Shown here in pieces: positions 27,729 through 36,847 of a DNA stretch of 64,000 nt (positions within the stretch are counted from its first letter, which is position 1; every line of letters starts with the position of its first letter). This DNA comes from Flavobacterium foetidum (lineage in GTDB: Bacteria; Bacteroidota; Bacteroidia; Flavobacteriales; Flavobacteriaceae), in NCBI RefSeq assembly GCF_004634245.1, contig NZ_SJTF01000003.1:310001-374000 (forward strand). Direction: 5' to 3'. Made by a program: the position numbers and the translations under genes. The notes beneath the pieces were generated by a model. It saw only the letters and a program-made list of their open reading frames with translations, ran no database searches and had not been told where the DNA came from.

Positions 27729-28999
27729 GCAAAAGGGTTGTGATAACAGGACTAGGCGTGGCTGCTCCTAATGGTGTCGGAATTGCAGAATTCAGTCATG
27801 CCATAAAAAATGGGCTTTCTGGAATTCAGCATGATTCCGAACTGGAAAAATTGCAGTTCTCCTGCCAGATTGCGGGCACTCCACCGATATCTGAAGAACT
27901 CAAATCGCACTATTTTACAGAACTCGAACTCCGAGGCTTTAACAGTACAGGAATTTTGTATGGTGTTATTGCCGGAATGGAAGCTTGGAAAAATGCAGGA
28001 CTCCCAATAGAAAACAAAGAAGAACCCGATTGGGACAGCGGTACGATTTTCGGTTCGGGAACATCGGGCATAGACAAATTCCGCGAAAGCATTTATAAGA
28101 TAGACGAACTCCAGGTTCGAAGATTAGGAAGCAGCGTGGTAGCCCAAACGATGAACAGCGGTGTAAGCGCTTTTTTAGGAGGCAAACTGGGGCTTGGAAA
28201 TCAGGTTACGACCAACTCTTCTGCCTGTGCAACAGGAACTGAAGCTATCATTCTGGCTTATGACCGCATACAATCTGGGCAAGCAAAACGCATACTTGCA
28301 GGAAGTACAAGCGACAGCGGACCTTATATCTGGGCAGGATTTGATGCCTTGCGGGTATGCAGTTCCAAATATAATAATGATCCCCAGCAAGGTTCCCGCC
28401 CGATGAGTGCATCGGCATCTGGATTTGTTCCCGGAAGCGGTGCCGGAGCGCTGGTTATCGAGGACTTAGAAACTGCTCTACAACGTAAAGCAACCATATA
28501 TGCCGAAATATTAGGAGGCAGCGTAAACTCGGGCGGACAGCGCGGCAGCGGGAGCATGACCGCACCTAACAGTACTGCTGTACAGCGATGCATTACAGAT
28601 GCGATTCGTAACTCAGGTATCGCCTCAGCGGACATTAACGCCATAAACGGACATTTAACAGCAACTACAAAGGACAGTCTCGAAATCGAAAACTGGATCA
28701 AGGCATTGAATCGAAAAGGAGCTGATTTTCCGTATATCAATTCTATAAAAAGCATGACAGGACACTGTTTGAGTGCAGCCGGAAGCATTGAAAGCGTTGC
28801 TTCGGTACTGCAACTTCATGAAGGTTTTATATTTGGAAATACAAACTGCGAAGATCTTCATCCCGAAATTACCGCATTGATTGACCCTGTGAAAGTGCCT
28901 TTAAAAACCATTGATCTCCAGCCCGAAATTATTGCCAAGGCAAGTTTTGGTTTTGGAGATGTGAATGCCTGTATAATTTTAAGAAATTTTGTAAAATAA
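27725..28999 (+). CDS. Beta-ketoacyl-ACP synthase
   Basis: This 424-aa thiolase-fold condensing enzyme has Cys in NSSACATGTEAI, the first His in NGHLTATTKDSLE and the second in KSMTGHCLSAAGS, the KAS I/II triad. The first His block is unusual (NGHLTAT against the common NAHGTST). No chain-length-factor partner is present. It probably elongates or transfers the acyl chain on the operon's ACP. Confidence 0.9.
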   Translation: MSKRVVITGLGVAAPNGVGIAEFSHAIKNGLSGIQHDSELEKLQFSCQIAGTPPISEELKSHYFTELELRGFNSTGILYGVIAGMEAWKNAGLPIENKEEPDWDSGTIFGSGTSGIDKFRESIYKIDELQVRRLGSSVVAQTMNSGVSAFLGGKLGLGNQVTTNSSACATGTEAIILAYDRIQSGQAKRILAGSTSDSGPYIWAGFDALRVCSSKYNNDPQQGSRPMSASASGFVPGSGAGALVIEDLETALQRKATIYAEILGGSVNSGGQRGSGSMTAPNSTAVQRCITDAIRNSGIASADINAINGHLTATTKDSLEIENWIKALNRKGADFPYINSIKSMTGHCLSAAGSIESVASVLQLHEGFIFGNTNCEDLHPEITALIDPVKVPLKTIDLQPEIIAKASFGFGDVNACIILRNFVK

Positions 29000-29003
29000 T
29001 CGT

Positions 29004-29258
29004 ATGAATAGAGAAGAACTGATAGACCGACTTAGAGAAATTATAAAACCGTATGCAGCCGATACTGAGGCGTATGAAAATCTCACAGAAGACACTGACT
29101 TCATTAATGATTTACGCATAAATTCGGCAAACTTGGTTGACATTGTACTGGATATTGAAGAAAATTTTAATATCGTGATTGACAACACAGATATGGAGCG
29201 CATGCTGAGCGTTAAAGCAGCTGTGGAAATCATTGAAACAAAACTTTCGCAAGAGTGA
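29004..29258 (+). CDS. Acyl carrier protein
   Basis: This 84-aa acidic four-helix protein has DLRINSANLVDIVLDIEENF; the Ser in INSAN is the phosphopantetheine site (family usually DSLD/E). It carries acyl intermediates for the operon's synthase and dehydratase. It lies 4 bases after the ketoacyl synthase and overlaps the phosphopantetheinyl transferase gene. Confidence 0.9.
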   Translation: MNREELIDRLREIIKPYAADTEAYENLTEDTDFINDLRINSANLVDIVLDIEENFNIVIDNTDMERMLSVKAAVEIIETKLSQE

Positions 29259-29752
29259 TCGGAAATGACGTCATAGACCTGCAGCATTCGCGGCTTGAAA
29301 GCAATTGGCGACGCAAAGGCTTTGTAGAAAAGCTTTTTACCGACGAGGAACAGTCGATTATTGCAAATGCGCAAGACTCAGAAATTATGATTTGGGTGCT
29401 TTGGAGCATGAAAGAGGCTGCATATAAGGTCTATAATCGTAGAACTAAAATAAGAGAGTACATTCCCACAAAACTGCAATGCAGATTGGAGGAAGAAGGC
29501 GTCTCTTGCATAAAAGGTATTGTTTCTTGCCATGAGAATACCTATTATACAAAAACAACGATTTTTAAGAACCAGATTCATACGATCGCTGTAAGCTTGC
29601 TAGAGAATTTAAGCAAAGTCAAAGAAGTCAAAAGAAAGTCGATTCAAAAAGACAGGGATAATATTCCTTTTTTTGTTTGCTCAAAAAAAATAGTCCATGA
29701 TGCTTCTGTAAGTCATCATGGACGTTTTGAAATATGCGTGACCTTGATTTGA
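29255..29752 (+). CDS. 4'-phosphopantetheinyl transferase
   Basis: This 165-aa protein starts at GTG 29255, overlapping the ACP stop by 4 bases. The holo-ACP synthase motifs are clear: GNDVIDLQHSR (metal-binding Asp) and WSMKEAAYKVYNR (Glu/Lys). It probably activates the ACP just upstream. Its last 20 codons run through a strong hairpin (29693-29723) that looks like the terminator of the opposite gene, so the C-terminus may be a later, overlapping extension. Confidence 0.88.
   Translation: MIGNDVIDLQHSRLESNWRRKGFVEKLFTDEEQSIIANAQDSEIMIWVLWSMKEAAYKVYNRRTKIREYIPTKLQCRLEEEGVSCIKGIVSCHENTYYTKTTIFKNQIHTIAVSLLENLSKVKEVKRKSIQKDRDNIPFFVCSKKIVHDASVSHHGRFEICVTLI
29693..29723 (-). terminator. Terminator of the phosphatase gene, inside the PPTase 3' end
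   Basis: The perfect 10-bp stem GTCCATGATG / CATCATGGAC has an 11-base loop and is followed on the minus strand by a run of eight T. It lies 170 bases after the phosphatase stop and inside the convergent PPTase reading frame. Confidence 0.75.
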
Positions 29753-29891
29753 AGGTTGAGCCTTTCGAGAAGAATTCGTTTTACAACCTATAACTTTCAC
29801 CAATGTTGGAGTAATTTCCGACTGTTCTTAATGATTTTGCATATTGAAGGAAATCGATAATCTACATTTTGGTTTCGGGTCTTCCTCAATT

Positions 29892-31685
29892 TTATTGAAG
29901 TAATGAAAGTATTTTAGTGAACACTTCATTATTTTCATAAACACCTTGAAAATCTTGCGAATGCGGGCCATAAGAAAAAATAGGCACCATGGTCGCTGTA
30001 TGATCGTTGGTTATAAAATCGCCTTCGATTATTCGTTTTTTTACATTTCCTTGCGGAATGGCAAATCCCGAAGTTTCATGATCAGCAGTTACGATAACCA
30101 AAGTTCCTTCGTTTTTATCGGCGAAAGCCAGAGCCTGAGTAATGGCTGTATCAAAATCAATAGTTTCTGATACGATTCCGGCAGCATTATTAACGTGGCC
30201 GAAACTGTCGATTTGTGCGCCTTCGACCATTAAAAAGAAAGGTTTATTCTTTTTGTTTAAAAATTCCAAACTGTATTTTACGGCATCAGCCAATACTACT
30301 CCTCTTCCTTCTAAAACAGATGGAACCCTGTGCTGTGAAATGAAAACACCAACGGCATCATTTTTCTCGGCCTGCATTTCCTGAACCGAATTCAATAATT
30401 TGAATTTAGAAGCCAGTGTAGTATTTTTAAAAGTAGAAGCACCGCCTCCAACAAACAAATTCAATTTACTTTTTACTAAATCTTGAGCTATAATTTGTGT
30501 ATTCGACCTTTCTTCGGTGTGGGCATAAAAAGCCGCTGGAGTTGCTCCGGTAATTTCATCTGTCGTAATAATTCCGGTTGAGAAATTTCTTTTTTGCAAA
30601 ACTTCCAAAATATTCGGAATCGGTTTTTGCAGACTATCTGTCCCGATTGCTCTGTTATTTGTTTTTTGACCTGTTGCCAATGCCGTTCCCGCTGCTGCGG
30701 AATCGGTGGTGAAATCATCTGCCGATTGTGTTTTGATGAAACCGATGCTTTTCAGCTGCGTAACAGATAAAGCGCCGTTATTAGCCAAAACAGCCGACGA
30801 AATCTGCGACAAACCATTTCCGTCTCCGATTAGAAGAATTACATTTTTTACAGGAACGTTTTTCTGATCTGTTTTATAGGTTGGCGCATACACTTTTGAA
30901 GAATTGCTTGCCATAACCAGTCTTTTTGGGAAAGAATGCAGATATTGAACACAATTATAAGGCGAATCGGTATTAATGATATCAACTCCTAATTCTAAAA
31001 AGGCTTTCCAAGCCGATTTAGTATCTGGACAACCCCAAAAACGAAATGGTTTGTTGTTTGCTTTTGCTTTAGCAATTACTGATTTTACTTTATTGTAATC
31101 GTCATGTGTTAATCGTCCTAAACCATTCCAAACCGAATATTTTTTATAATCTACACTGATCATGGCCACTTTTTCCCAGTTTTCTTTTGAAATCGTTTGG
31201 TCTATTTCCTGATAATCAAACCAGATAAAATCGGGGTATTTTTTATACGTTTCTGCATCTGGCCTGTTTCCGGATACAACGATTTTAATATCCTTATTTC
31301 TTGTGATGGTTTCATATTTTTTTAGAACAGAAATAAGCTTATCTAAAGTAGCTTTTGCTTCTGTTTTAATGTCAATCAGTAAAACTAATTTGTGCTCTTT
31401 TTTATAATCCATTTTTAGAGCCGTTTCTAACGGTTTTAAATACAAATCTTCTAAAGTTCTTGCAGCAGAAATTCCTTTTTCATCATGAGAGACATATAAC
31501 ATATTATCTTTCAAAAAAATATCGGCTTCTATAGACGAAGCGCCGTTTGCATAAGCATTCCAAAAAGGAACCGCCTGATTGTAATCGTTATGAGAATGTA
31601 CTGTAACTAAATTTTGAGAATATAGCTGATTCTCTGCTCCCCAGAAAAACACGGACAGCCAGAGGAATAAAAATGATATTTTCAT
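29892..31685 (-). CDS. Glycerophosphodiesterase-alkaline phosphatase fusion
   Basis: This 597-aa exported protein (signal LFLWLSVFFWGAENQLYS) has two enzymes in one chain. Residues 25-250 resemble a GDPD/PI-PLC barrel: HSHNDYNQAVPFW, SIEADIFLKDN and YVSHDE. Residues 275-597 are an alkaline phosphatase: LIGDGNGLSQI, nucleophile Ser in DDFTTDSAAAGTALATG, and metal sites VEGAQIDSFGH, TADHETSGF and NDHTATMVPI. It could cleave a glycerophosphodiester and then release phosphate. It is separated from the SusCD operon by two hairpins. Confidence 0.88.
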   Translation of the reverse strand: MKISFLFLWLSVFFWGAENQLYSQNLVTVHSHNDYNQAVPFWNAYANGASSIEADIFLKDNMLYVSHDEKGISAARTLEDLYLKPLETALKMDYKKEHKLVLLIDIKTEAKATLDKLISVLKKYETITRNKDIKIVVSGNRPDAETYKKYPDFIWFDYQEIDQTISKENWEKVAMISVDYKKYSVWNGLGRLTHDDYNKVKSVIAKAKANNKPFRFWGCPDTKSAWKAFLELGVDIINTDSPYNCVQYLHSFPKRLVMASNSSKVYAPTYKTDQKNVPVKNVILLIGDGNGLSQISSAVLANNGALSVTQLKSIGFIKTQSADDFTTDSAAAGTALATGQKTNNRAIGTDSLQKPIPNILEVLQKRNFSTGIITTDEITGATPAAFYAHTEERSNTQIIAQDLVKSKLNLFVGGGASTFKNTTLASKFKLLNSVQEMQAEKNDAVGVFISQHRVPSVLEGRGVVLADAVKYSLEFLNKKNKPFFLMVEGAQIDSFGHVNNAAGIVSETIDFDTAITQALAFADKNEGTLVIVTADHETSGFAIPQGNVKKRIIEGDFITNDHTATMVPIFSYGPHSQDFQGVYENNEVFTKILSLLQ

Positions 31686-31810
31686 TTGGAATAAATTGAT
31701 GGATTTTGAAAGAACAAAATAAAAGGTAGTAGATGGGTTGGGGGCAAAAAAGGTCTGTCAACTGAAACTAATCAGCCGAAAAAAAGTTAAAAATAAAATT
31801 AGGATTAAAA

Positions 31811-31853
31811 AAAACAGGGTGTTTTCTTAAAGGTTCAAAAACTACCCTGTTTT
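31811..31853. terminator. Bidirectional-looking hairpin
   Basis: AAAACAGGGT / ACCCTGTTTT stem in the 258-base gap between the SusD stop and the phosphatase start. A-rich and T-rich flanks allow action on either strand. Confidence 0.6.
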
Positions 31854-31869
31854 AACAACTAACACAAAA

Positions 31870-31913
31870 AAGACTGCCTACTTTACAATAGAGCACTATA
31901 AAACGGCAGTCTT
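31870..31913 (-). terminator. Terminator of the first SusCD operon
   Basis: The 9-bp stem AAGACTGCC / GGCAGTCTT runs into six T on the minus strand, about 30 bases after the SusD stop. Confidence 0.8.
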
Positions 31914-31943
31914 CAATTCAAACGTAAAAAAATAAACTAAAAC

Positions 31944-33686
31944 TTAATATCCTTTATTCTGTACTAAATAACCTGGAGTGTTAGATGCACCATCAATTGC
32001 TACCTGTGGAATCGGGAACAATCTCTTGTTTACATCTGCATCTGATTTTTCAGTCCATTTATCTTCAAAATGACTGAAACGGATTTGAGTATTTCTTCTT
32101 AAACCTTCCCAGTAAAATTCGAAACCATATTCTCTGTACAAAATATCTAAATTGATTGCAGGAAGCGCAGCAGGAATTGGAGCACGAGCTGTTCTTGAAG
32201 TTCTAACTGCGTTCATATCGGCTAATGCCCCAGCGTTATCGCCTTTTCTTAATTTAGCTTCAGCACGCATCATAAAAATCTCAGCATATCTAAGCATAAC
32301 CATGTCAACACTGCTATATGTATTTCCGTCAGGAGAAGTGTGGCTAAATTGATATTTCGATACTCTAAATCCAGAATAGTGCATACTTCCTTCTTTAGTA
32401 AAATCAACTTTTTCTGTAAGGTTTACATAACCAACGTTTTTATCAGGACCATTTCCTTTGATTTGTTTTACGGGATAAATTCTGTATCCGCCATCGCATT
32501 TATAGAACGCTCCGTTATTATCTTTTCTGGCAGCCCACGGAATACCTCTCATAATTCCTCTGTCGATTTCAAAATCTTCCGCTTTAACGCAGTAGTAGTG
32601 GTTTTCATCATTTAGTGGAGAAAGCCCTGTAAGATCTTTCAAATGAGCTGGCACTTTAGCATTGTCTTTATAAAATCTTGAATCAGCATCGGCTGGATCA
32701 ACAGAACCATAAGCATTTACCCATGTACGATAAAAATCTGAAGTAATAGCAGGACCGTCTGTACCATCTGCATTGATAGACTCAGGTCTTGGGAACATAG
32801 ATCCCGGAATTGACCAATAGGCCCAACGGTTGTGCTCATCAGCCAAAACTCCACGCTGATCTATTGAAAAGATAACTTCTTTGTTTTTGTCATTGCTGTC
32901 ATCAAATAAGTCAAAATACTCAGGAGAAAAACTGAATTTACCAGAATTGATAATATTATCTGTATATTTAATAACCTTATCCATGTCTGCAGGAGTAAAT
33001 GATGGAGTTCCATAAGGATCACGATATACGGCAGCATTTAGATTTAATCTCGCCAGAAGTCCCCAAACCGCAGCTTGAGTCATTCTTCCTGGACCTTTAT
33101 CTGTATTGATTACATCTGCAACAGAAAGTAATTCATTTTCAATATAACTCACAGCATCTTGTCCTCTTAAAATTTCTGAAGTAGACGCCGATGATTCTTT
33201 TTTGAACACCAATCCCCAGCTGTCTAATGTCATCATATTCAAATAAGCTCTTAAAGCCTTCATTTCGTAAAGCGCTCCTTGTGCTTCTGCATTGCCGCCT
33301 TCTGCCAGAGGAGTCAGTACTTCAATAGCAGATAATGTTCTCGAAATGTTTTTAGTAAGGGCATTCCACGTACTAGTAACCAAGTCATTTGTAGGTGTTG
33401 TGGTATGCGCATGTACTGCTAAATATTTACCTCCATCGTACCAGTCTGTTCCTCCTCTATAAGGCAAAATACCCTCATCACTGGCAATTAACTGCAAACC
33501 AAAATTATTGGTATGGTACCATGTCGCTTTTAATTGTCCATAAGCGGGAGCTATCGCACCGCTGATTGCCTCTGCTTGTCCGGCTCCGTTTAAGGATTCG
33601 TCAAGCACTTTTTCTTCTAAATCTGTACAGCTCCAGGTAAATAATACACCTAATGCAAGAGCTGCTATAATTATTTTATTTTTCAT
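31944..33686 (-). CDS. SusD/RagB-like nutrient-binding lipoprotein 1
   Basis: This 580-aa protein has a lipoprotein signal (LGVLFTWSCTDLEEK) and the SusD architecture: TPR-like helices in the N-terminal half and the family's C-terminal segment FMMRAEAKLRKGDNAGALADMN followed by YREYGFEFYWEGLRR. It forms the surface lid over its SusC partner, encoded 15 bases upstream. The ligand cannot be told from sequence. The neighbouring phosphodiesterase/phosphatase suggests a phosphorylated compound, as inference only. Confidence 0.92.
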   Translation of the reverse strand: MKNKIIIAALALGVLFTWSCTDLEEKVLDESLNGAGQAEAISGAIAPAYGQLKATWYHTNNFGLQLIASDEGILPYRGGTDWYDGGKYLAVHAHTTTPTNDLVTSTWNALTKNISRTLSAIEVLTPLAEGGNAEAQGALYEMKALRAYLNMMTLDSWGLVFKKESSASTSEILRGQDAVSYIENELLSVADVINTDKGPGRMTQAAVWGLLARLNLNAAVYRDPYGTPSFTPADMDKVIKYTDNIINSGKFSFSPEYFDLFDDSNDKNKEVIFSIDQRGVLADEHNRWAYWSIPGSMFPRPESINADGTDGPAITSDFYRTWVNAYGSVDPADADSRFYKDNAKVPAHLKDLTGLSPLNDENHYYCVKAEDFEIDRGIMRGIPWAARKDNNGAFYKCDGGYRIYPVKQIKGNGPDKNVGYVNLTEKVDFTKEGSMHYSGFRVSKYQFSHTSPDGNTYSSVDMVMLRYAEIFMMRAEAKLRKGDNAGALADMNAVRTSRTARAPIPAALPAINLDILYREYGFEFYWEGLRRNTQIRFSHFEDKWTEKSDADVNKRLFPIPQVAIDGASNTPGYLVQNKGY

Positions 33687-33701
33687 GTTTTCTTTTTTTG
33701 A

Positions 33702-36671
33702 TTAGAATGCTACGTTTAAGCCAAATACAATTGTTCTGCTTCGTGGGTAACTGAAATAATCAATACCAAAAGACTGAATTTCGCCCACAGAAGTTCCAGT
33801 ATTGATTTCAGGATCGTAACCGCTGTATTTTGTGATTACAAATAAGTTCTGACCTGTTACAGAAAGACGAATGTTGTCCATCACATCGCCAAGTCCAACT
33901 AATTTTGGACTTAAATTATATCCTAAACTCGCATTATTCAATCTTAAGAAACTTCCATCTTCTAAGTATCTTGTAGAAACTGTATTAGAGTTTGTAGACG
34001 CTTCGTTTAAATATTGTGAAGCTCTGTCTGTCGTATTAAAAGAGTTTGCTAAATTTCCTCTATTGAATGATGTCATCGCAACGTGGTTGTAGATTTTATT
34101 TCCAGCTGCACCATTAAAATTAGCAACAAAATCAAAATTCTTGTATTTCAAATTCAAGTAAAAAGCATAGATATAATCTGGCAATGCACTTCCTGCAACA
34201 ATACGATCGTTGTCAAGGATAGAACCATCTCCGTTGGTATCTGCAAACTGATTCTGACCGTCAGGACCAATTCCTGTAAAATCAAGCATATAGAAAGAAC
34301 CAATTGGGTGTCCGTTTAAAACTCCGTTGATAGTTGCTCCAGTCTGACCGCCACCTTGCGCCGCTCCGGTAGTCAATATTTTATAAGGAGAGTTTACTAC
34401 TTTATTGTTTGTAAAAGATATATTTCCTCCAATGCTGTACGAGAATTCTTTACTTTTATCACTGCTGTAATCTAAAGCAACTTCGATACCGTTGTTTTGG
34501 ATTTCCATATTAGGAATGTTTGTCCAGTACTTTGATGCAGGCTGGATAGGATCTACAGGAGCAACCTCTAACAAAATATTATCTGAAACTTTGTTAAAAT
34601 AATCTACTGTACCTGATAATCTGTTATTGAATAAACTAAAATCTAAACCAACGTTTGTTTGTGTTGAAACTTCCCATTGCAGATTTGGATTTGCCAAACG
34701 AGTATAGATTGAACCATAAGGATAACTAGCTAAATCTGTATCGCTTGGATCTAACGGATACGTATCATAGCCACTGTTGCTTTCTGTATAACTTGTTTTG
34801 GTAATTTTTGAAGGAATCTCTTGAACACCAGTCTGACCCCAGCTCGCTCTTAGTTTCAGGTTGTTCAGCGTTTCAGATTCTTTTAAGAAATCTTCTTTTG
34901 TAATATTCCAACCTAATGCTACAGATGGAAAATATCCGTATCTGTTGTTTTTACCAAATTTAGAAGAACCATCTGCACGCATCGTTGCAGTCAATAAATA
35001 TTTGTTGTCATATCCGTAGTTTAATCTACCAAAGAAAGACTGAAGCTCATTTTCTATCGACGATGAAGATTTTCTTCTAAGCTCAGCTGCTGCTCCAATT
35101 TGATTTTTAGGCTCTACACCATTATCCGGAAATCCTTTAAAATCATAATTCTTCTGACTTACTTGTATTTTCTGGTAAGATTGACCAGCTAAAACCGTGA
35201 AATTATGGTTTTTAACATTGAAATTATACGTCAAAGTGTTTTCGTACAAAACGTTATTATTATTCGTAACAATGTTGTTTAAAGTACTTTCAGTTGTATT
35301 AGTAGCCGAAGTATATGGCAAAACTTGAATGTCTCTTTCAGACATAGAATAATCAACTCCAAGGTTAAATTTATACGTTAATCCTTTTATAAACTCATAC
35401 GACGGACTAATATTGGCAAGAATACGATTGTTGTTTGTTTCATCAGAATAAATTCTCTGACTGATTAAAGGATTTACAGCATCGTTGCTTAAGTTAACAT
35501 TTGGCTGTCCGTTAACATATACTGCATCCGTAGGATTCATGGTCAGCATGCTTCCAACAACGTTTCTTGCATCTGGTCTCGAATTTTCAAGTTTAGTTGC
35601 TGTCAAGTTAAAAGCAACATTAAATTTATCATTTAGCCCCTTTTGGTTTAAATTCAAACGTCCTGAATAACGTTTTAAATCACTATTTTGAAAAATACCT
35701 TCTTGATCATCCATACCTACAGAAGCTGCGTAAGTTGATTTTTCAGTGCCACCGCTCATCGATAGATTAACGTTTTGAGAAACTCCAGTTCTTGTTAATT
35801 CATCCTGCCAGTCTGTATTTGCTCCTCCATCTTGTAAAGTTCCGTTTACCGCAGCAACTTGTCTTCTAAATTCATCTGCGCCAAAAACATCTACTTTATT
35901 GGCTAAAGAAGAAAAACCAGTTGTCATAGAAAGGTTGACTTTCGCCTGACCTTTTGAACCTTTTTTAGTTGTAATTACCACTACTCCATTCGCAGCTCTA
36001 GAACCATAAATAGCCGCTGCCGATGCATCTTTAAGAACATCAATGCTCTCGATATCTTGTGGGTTGATAAAGTTTAAAGGGTTTGTAGCAACACCATTGC
36101 TTGAATTGTCCAGAACAAATCCGTCTACTACGTAAAGAGGTGTTGTTCCAGAACGCAAACTTCCAACTCCACGAATAATAATATCCTGACTAGCTCCTGG
36201 CTCACCGCTCGCCGCCATAACATTGACTCCGGCAACTTTACCTTGAATCAATTGTCCGGCATTGGCCACAACTCCTTTGTTAAAATTCTCGCTTTTTACA
36301 GAACCAATAGCTCCCGTTACATCCGATCTCTTTTGAGAACCGTAACCTACCACTACTACTTCGTTTAAAGTACTAACTTCTTCTGCCAAAGAGACATTCA
36401 GTTTTTGAGTGCCTGAGAAAGAAACTTCTTTTGTTTGAAATCCAACATAAGAAAAAACCAAAATACCTTCTTTTTGTTGTGCCTTAATTACGAAATTCCC
36501 GTCAAAATCTGTTGTAACAGCTCCTTTAGGTTCTCCCTTAATATGAACTGAGACGCCAGGAACCGGCACTTTTTCTACATCAGAAACCACAACTCCTGAT
36601 ACATTTACCTGCGCATAGGAGTATGACATACATCCGAAGGCAAGAAGTAATAATGCATAAATTTTTTTCAT
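33702..36671 (-). CDS. SusC/RagA-like TonB-dependent outer-membrane transporter 1
   Basis: This 989-aa protein has, in order, a signal peptide, a carboxypeptidase-regulatory-like domain (GVSVHIKGEPKGAVTTDFDG), a TonB-box-like NEVVVVGYG, a plug (IRGVGSLRSGTTPLYVVDG and IDVLKDASAAAIYGSRAANG) and a 22-strand barrel ending in aromatic Phe. It imports a ligand captured by the following SusD. It has no STN domain, so control by the hybrid regulator upstream is more likely than by an anti-sigma factor. Confidence 0.94.
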   Translation of the reverse strand: MKKIYALLLLAFGCMSYSYAQVNVSGVVVSDVEKVPVPGVSVHIKGEPKGAVTTDFDGNFVIKAQQKEGILVFSYVGFQTKEVSFSGTQKLNVSLAEEVSTLNEVVVVGYGSQKRSDVTGAIGSVKSENFNKGVVANAGQLIQGKVAGVNVMAASGEPGASQDIIIRGVGSLRSGTTPLYVVDGFVLDNSSNGVATNPLNFINPQDIESIDVLKDASAAAIYGSRAANGVVVITTKKGSKGQAKVNLSMTTGFSSLANKVDVFGADEFRRQVAAVNGTLQDGGANTDWQDELTRTGVSQNVNLSMSGGTEKSTYAASVGMDDQEGIFQNSDLKRYSGRLNLNQKGLNDKFNVAFNLTATKLENSRPDARNVVGSMLTMNPTDAVYVNGQPNVNLSNDAVNPLISQRIYSDETNNNRILANISPSYEFIKGLTYKFNLGVDYSMSERDIQVLPYTSATNTTESTLNNIVTNNNNVLYENTLTYNFNVKNHNFTVLAGQSYQKIQVSQKNYDFKGFPDNGVEPKNQIGAAAELRRKSSSSIENELQSFFGRLNYGYDNKYLLTATMRADGSSKFGKNNRYGYFPSVALGWNITKEDFLKESETLNNLKLRASWGQTGVQEIPSKITKTSYTESNSGYDTYPLDPSDTDLASYPYGSIYTRLANPNLQWEVSTQTNVGLDFSLFNNRLSGTVDYFNKVSDNILLEVAPVDPIQPASKYWTNIPNMEIQNNGIEVALDYSSDKSKEFSYSIGGNISFTNNKVVNSPYKILTTGAAQGGGQTGATINGVLNGHPIGSFYMLDFTGIGPDGQNQFADTNGDGSILDNDRIVAGSALPDYIYAFYLNLKYKNFDFVANFNGAAGNKIYNHVAMTSFNRGNLANSFNTTDRASQYLNEASTNSNTVSTRYLEDGSFLRLNNASLGYNLSPKLVGLGDVMDNIRLSVTGQNLFVITKYSGYDPEINTGTSVGEIQSFGIDYFSYPRSRTIVFGLNVAF

Positions 36672-36694
36672 TTAAAATAGTTTTTTTGTTTTGC

Positions 36695-36702
36695 CAAAAG
36701 TA
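36695..36702 (-). promoter_or_regulatory. -7 box before the first susC gene
   Basis: TACTTTTG on the minus strand, 24 bases before the susC ATG. A TTTG lies upstream at about 15 bases, short of the usual 19-21, which would suit an activated promoter. Confidence 0.45.
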
Positions 36703-36847
36703 TTTTAACGGTTTCGCCAAAGGGAGGATTTTTGTTTTCCAAAAGAGGATTTTTAATTCAATTTAGGGCAGGATTAACAGCAAAAAAGAGGAATTTTGCA
36801 CATTAACATTGCCCTAACTTTCTACAAATACAGGGCTAACAAAAATT

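Noticed and set aside
28324-28788. 154-codon minus-strand frame inside the ketoacyl synthase
   Set aside because: It opposes a gene with a full catalytic triad and tight operon spacing, and shows no domain.
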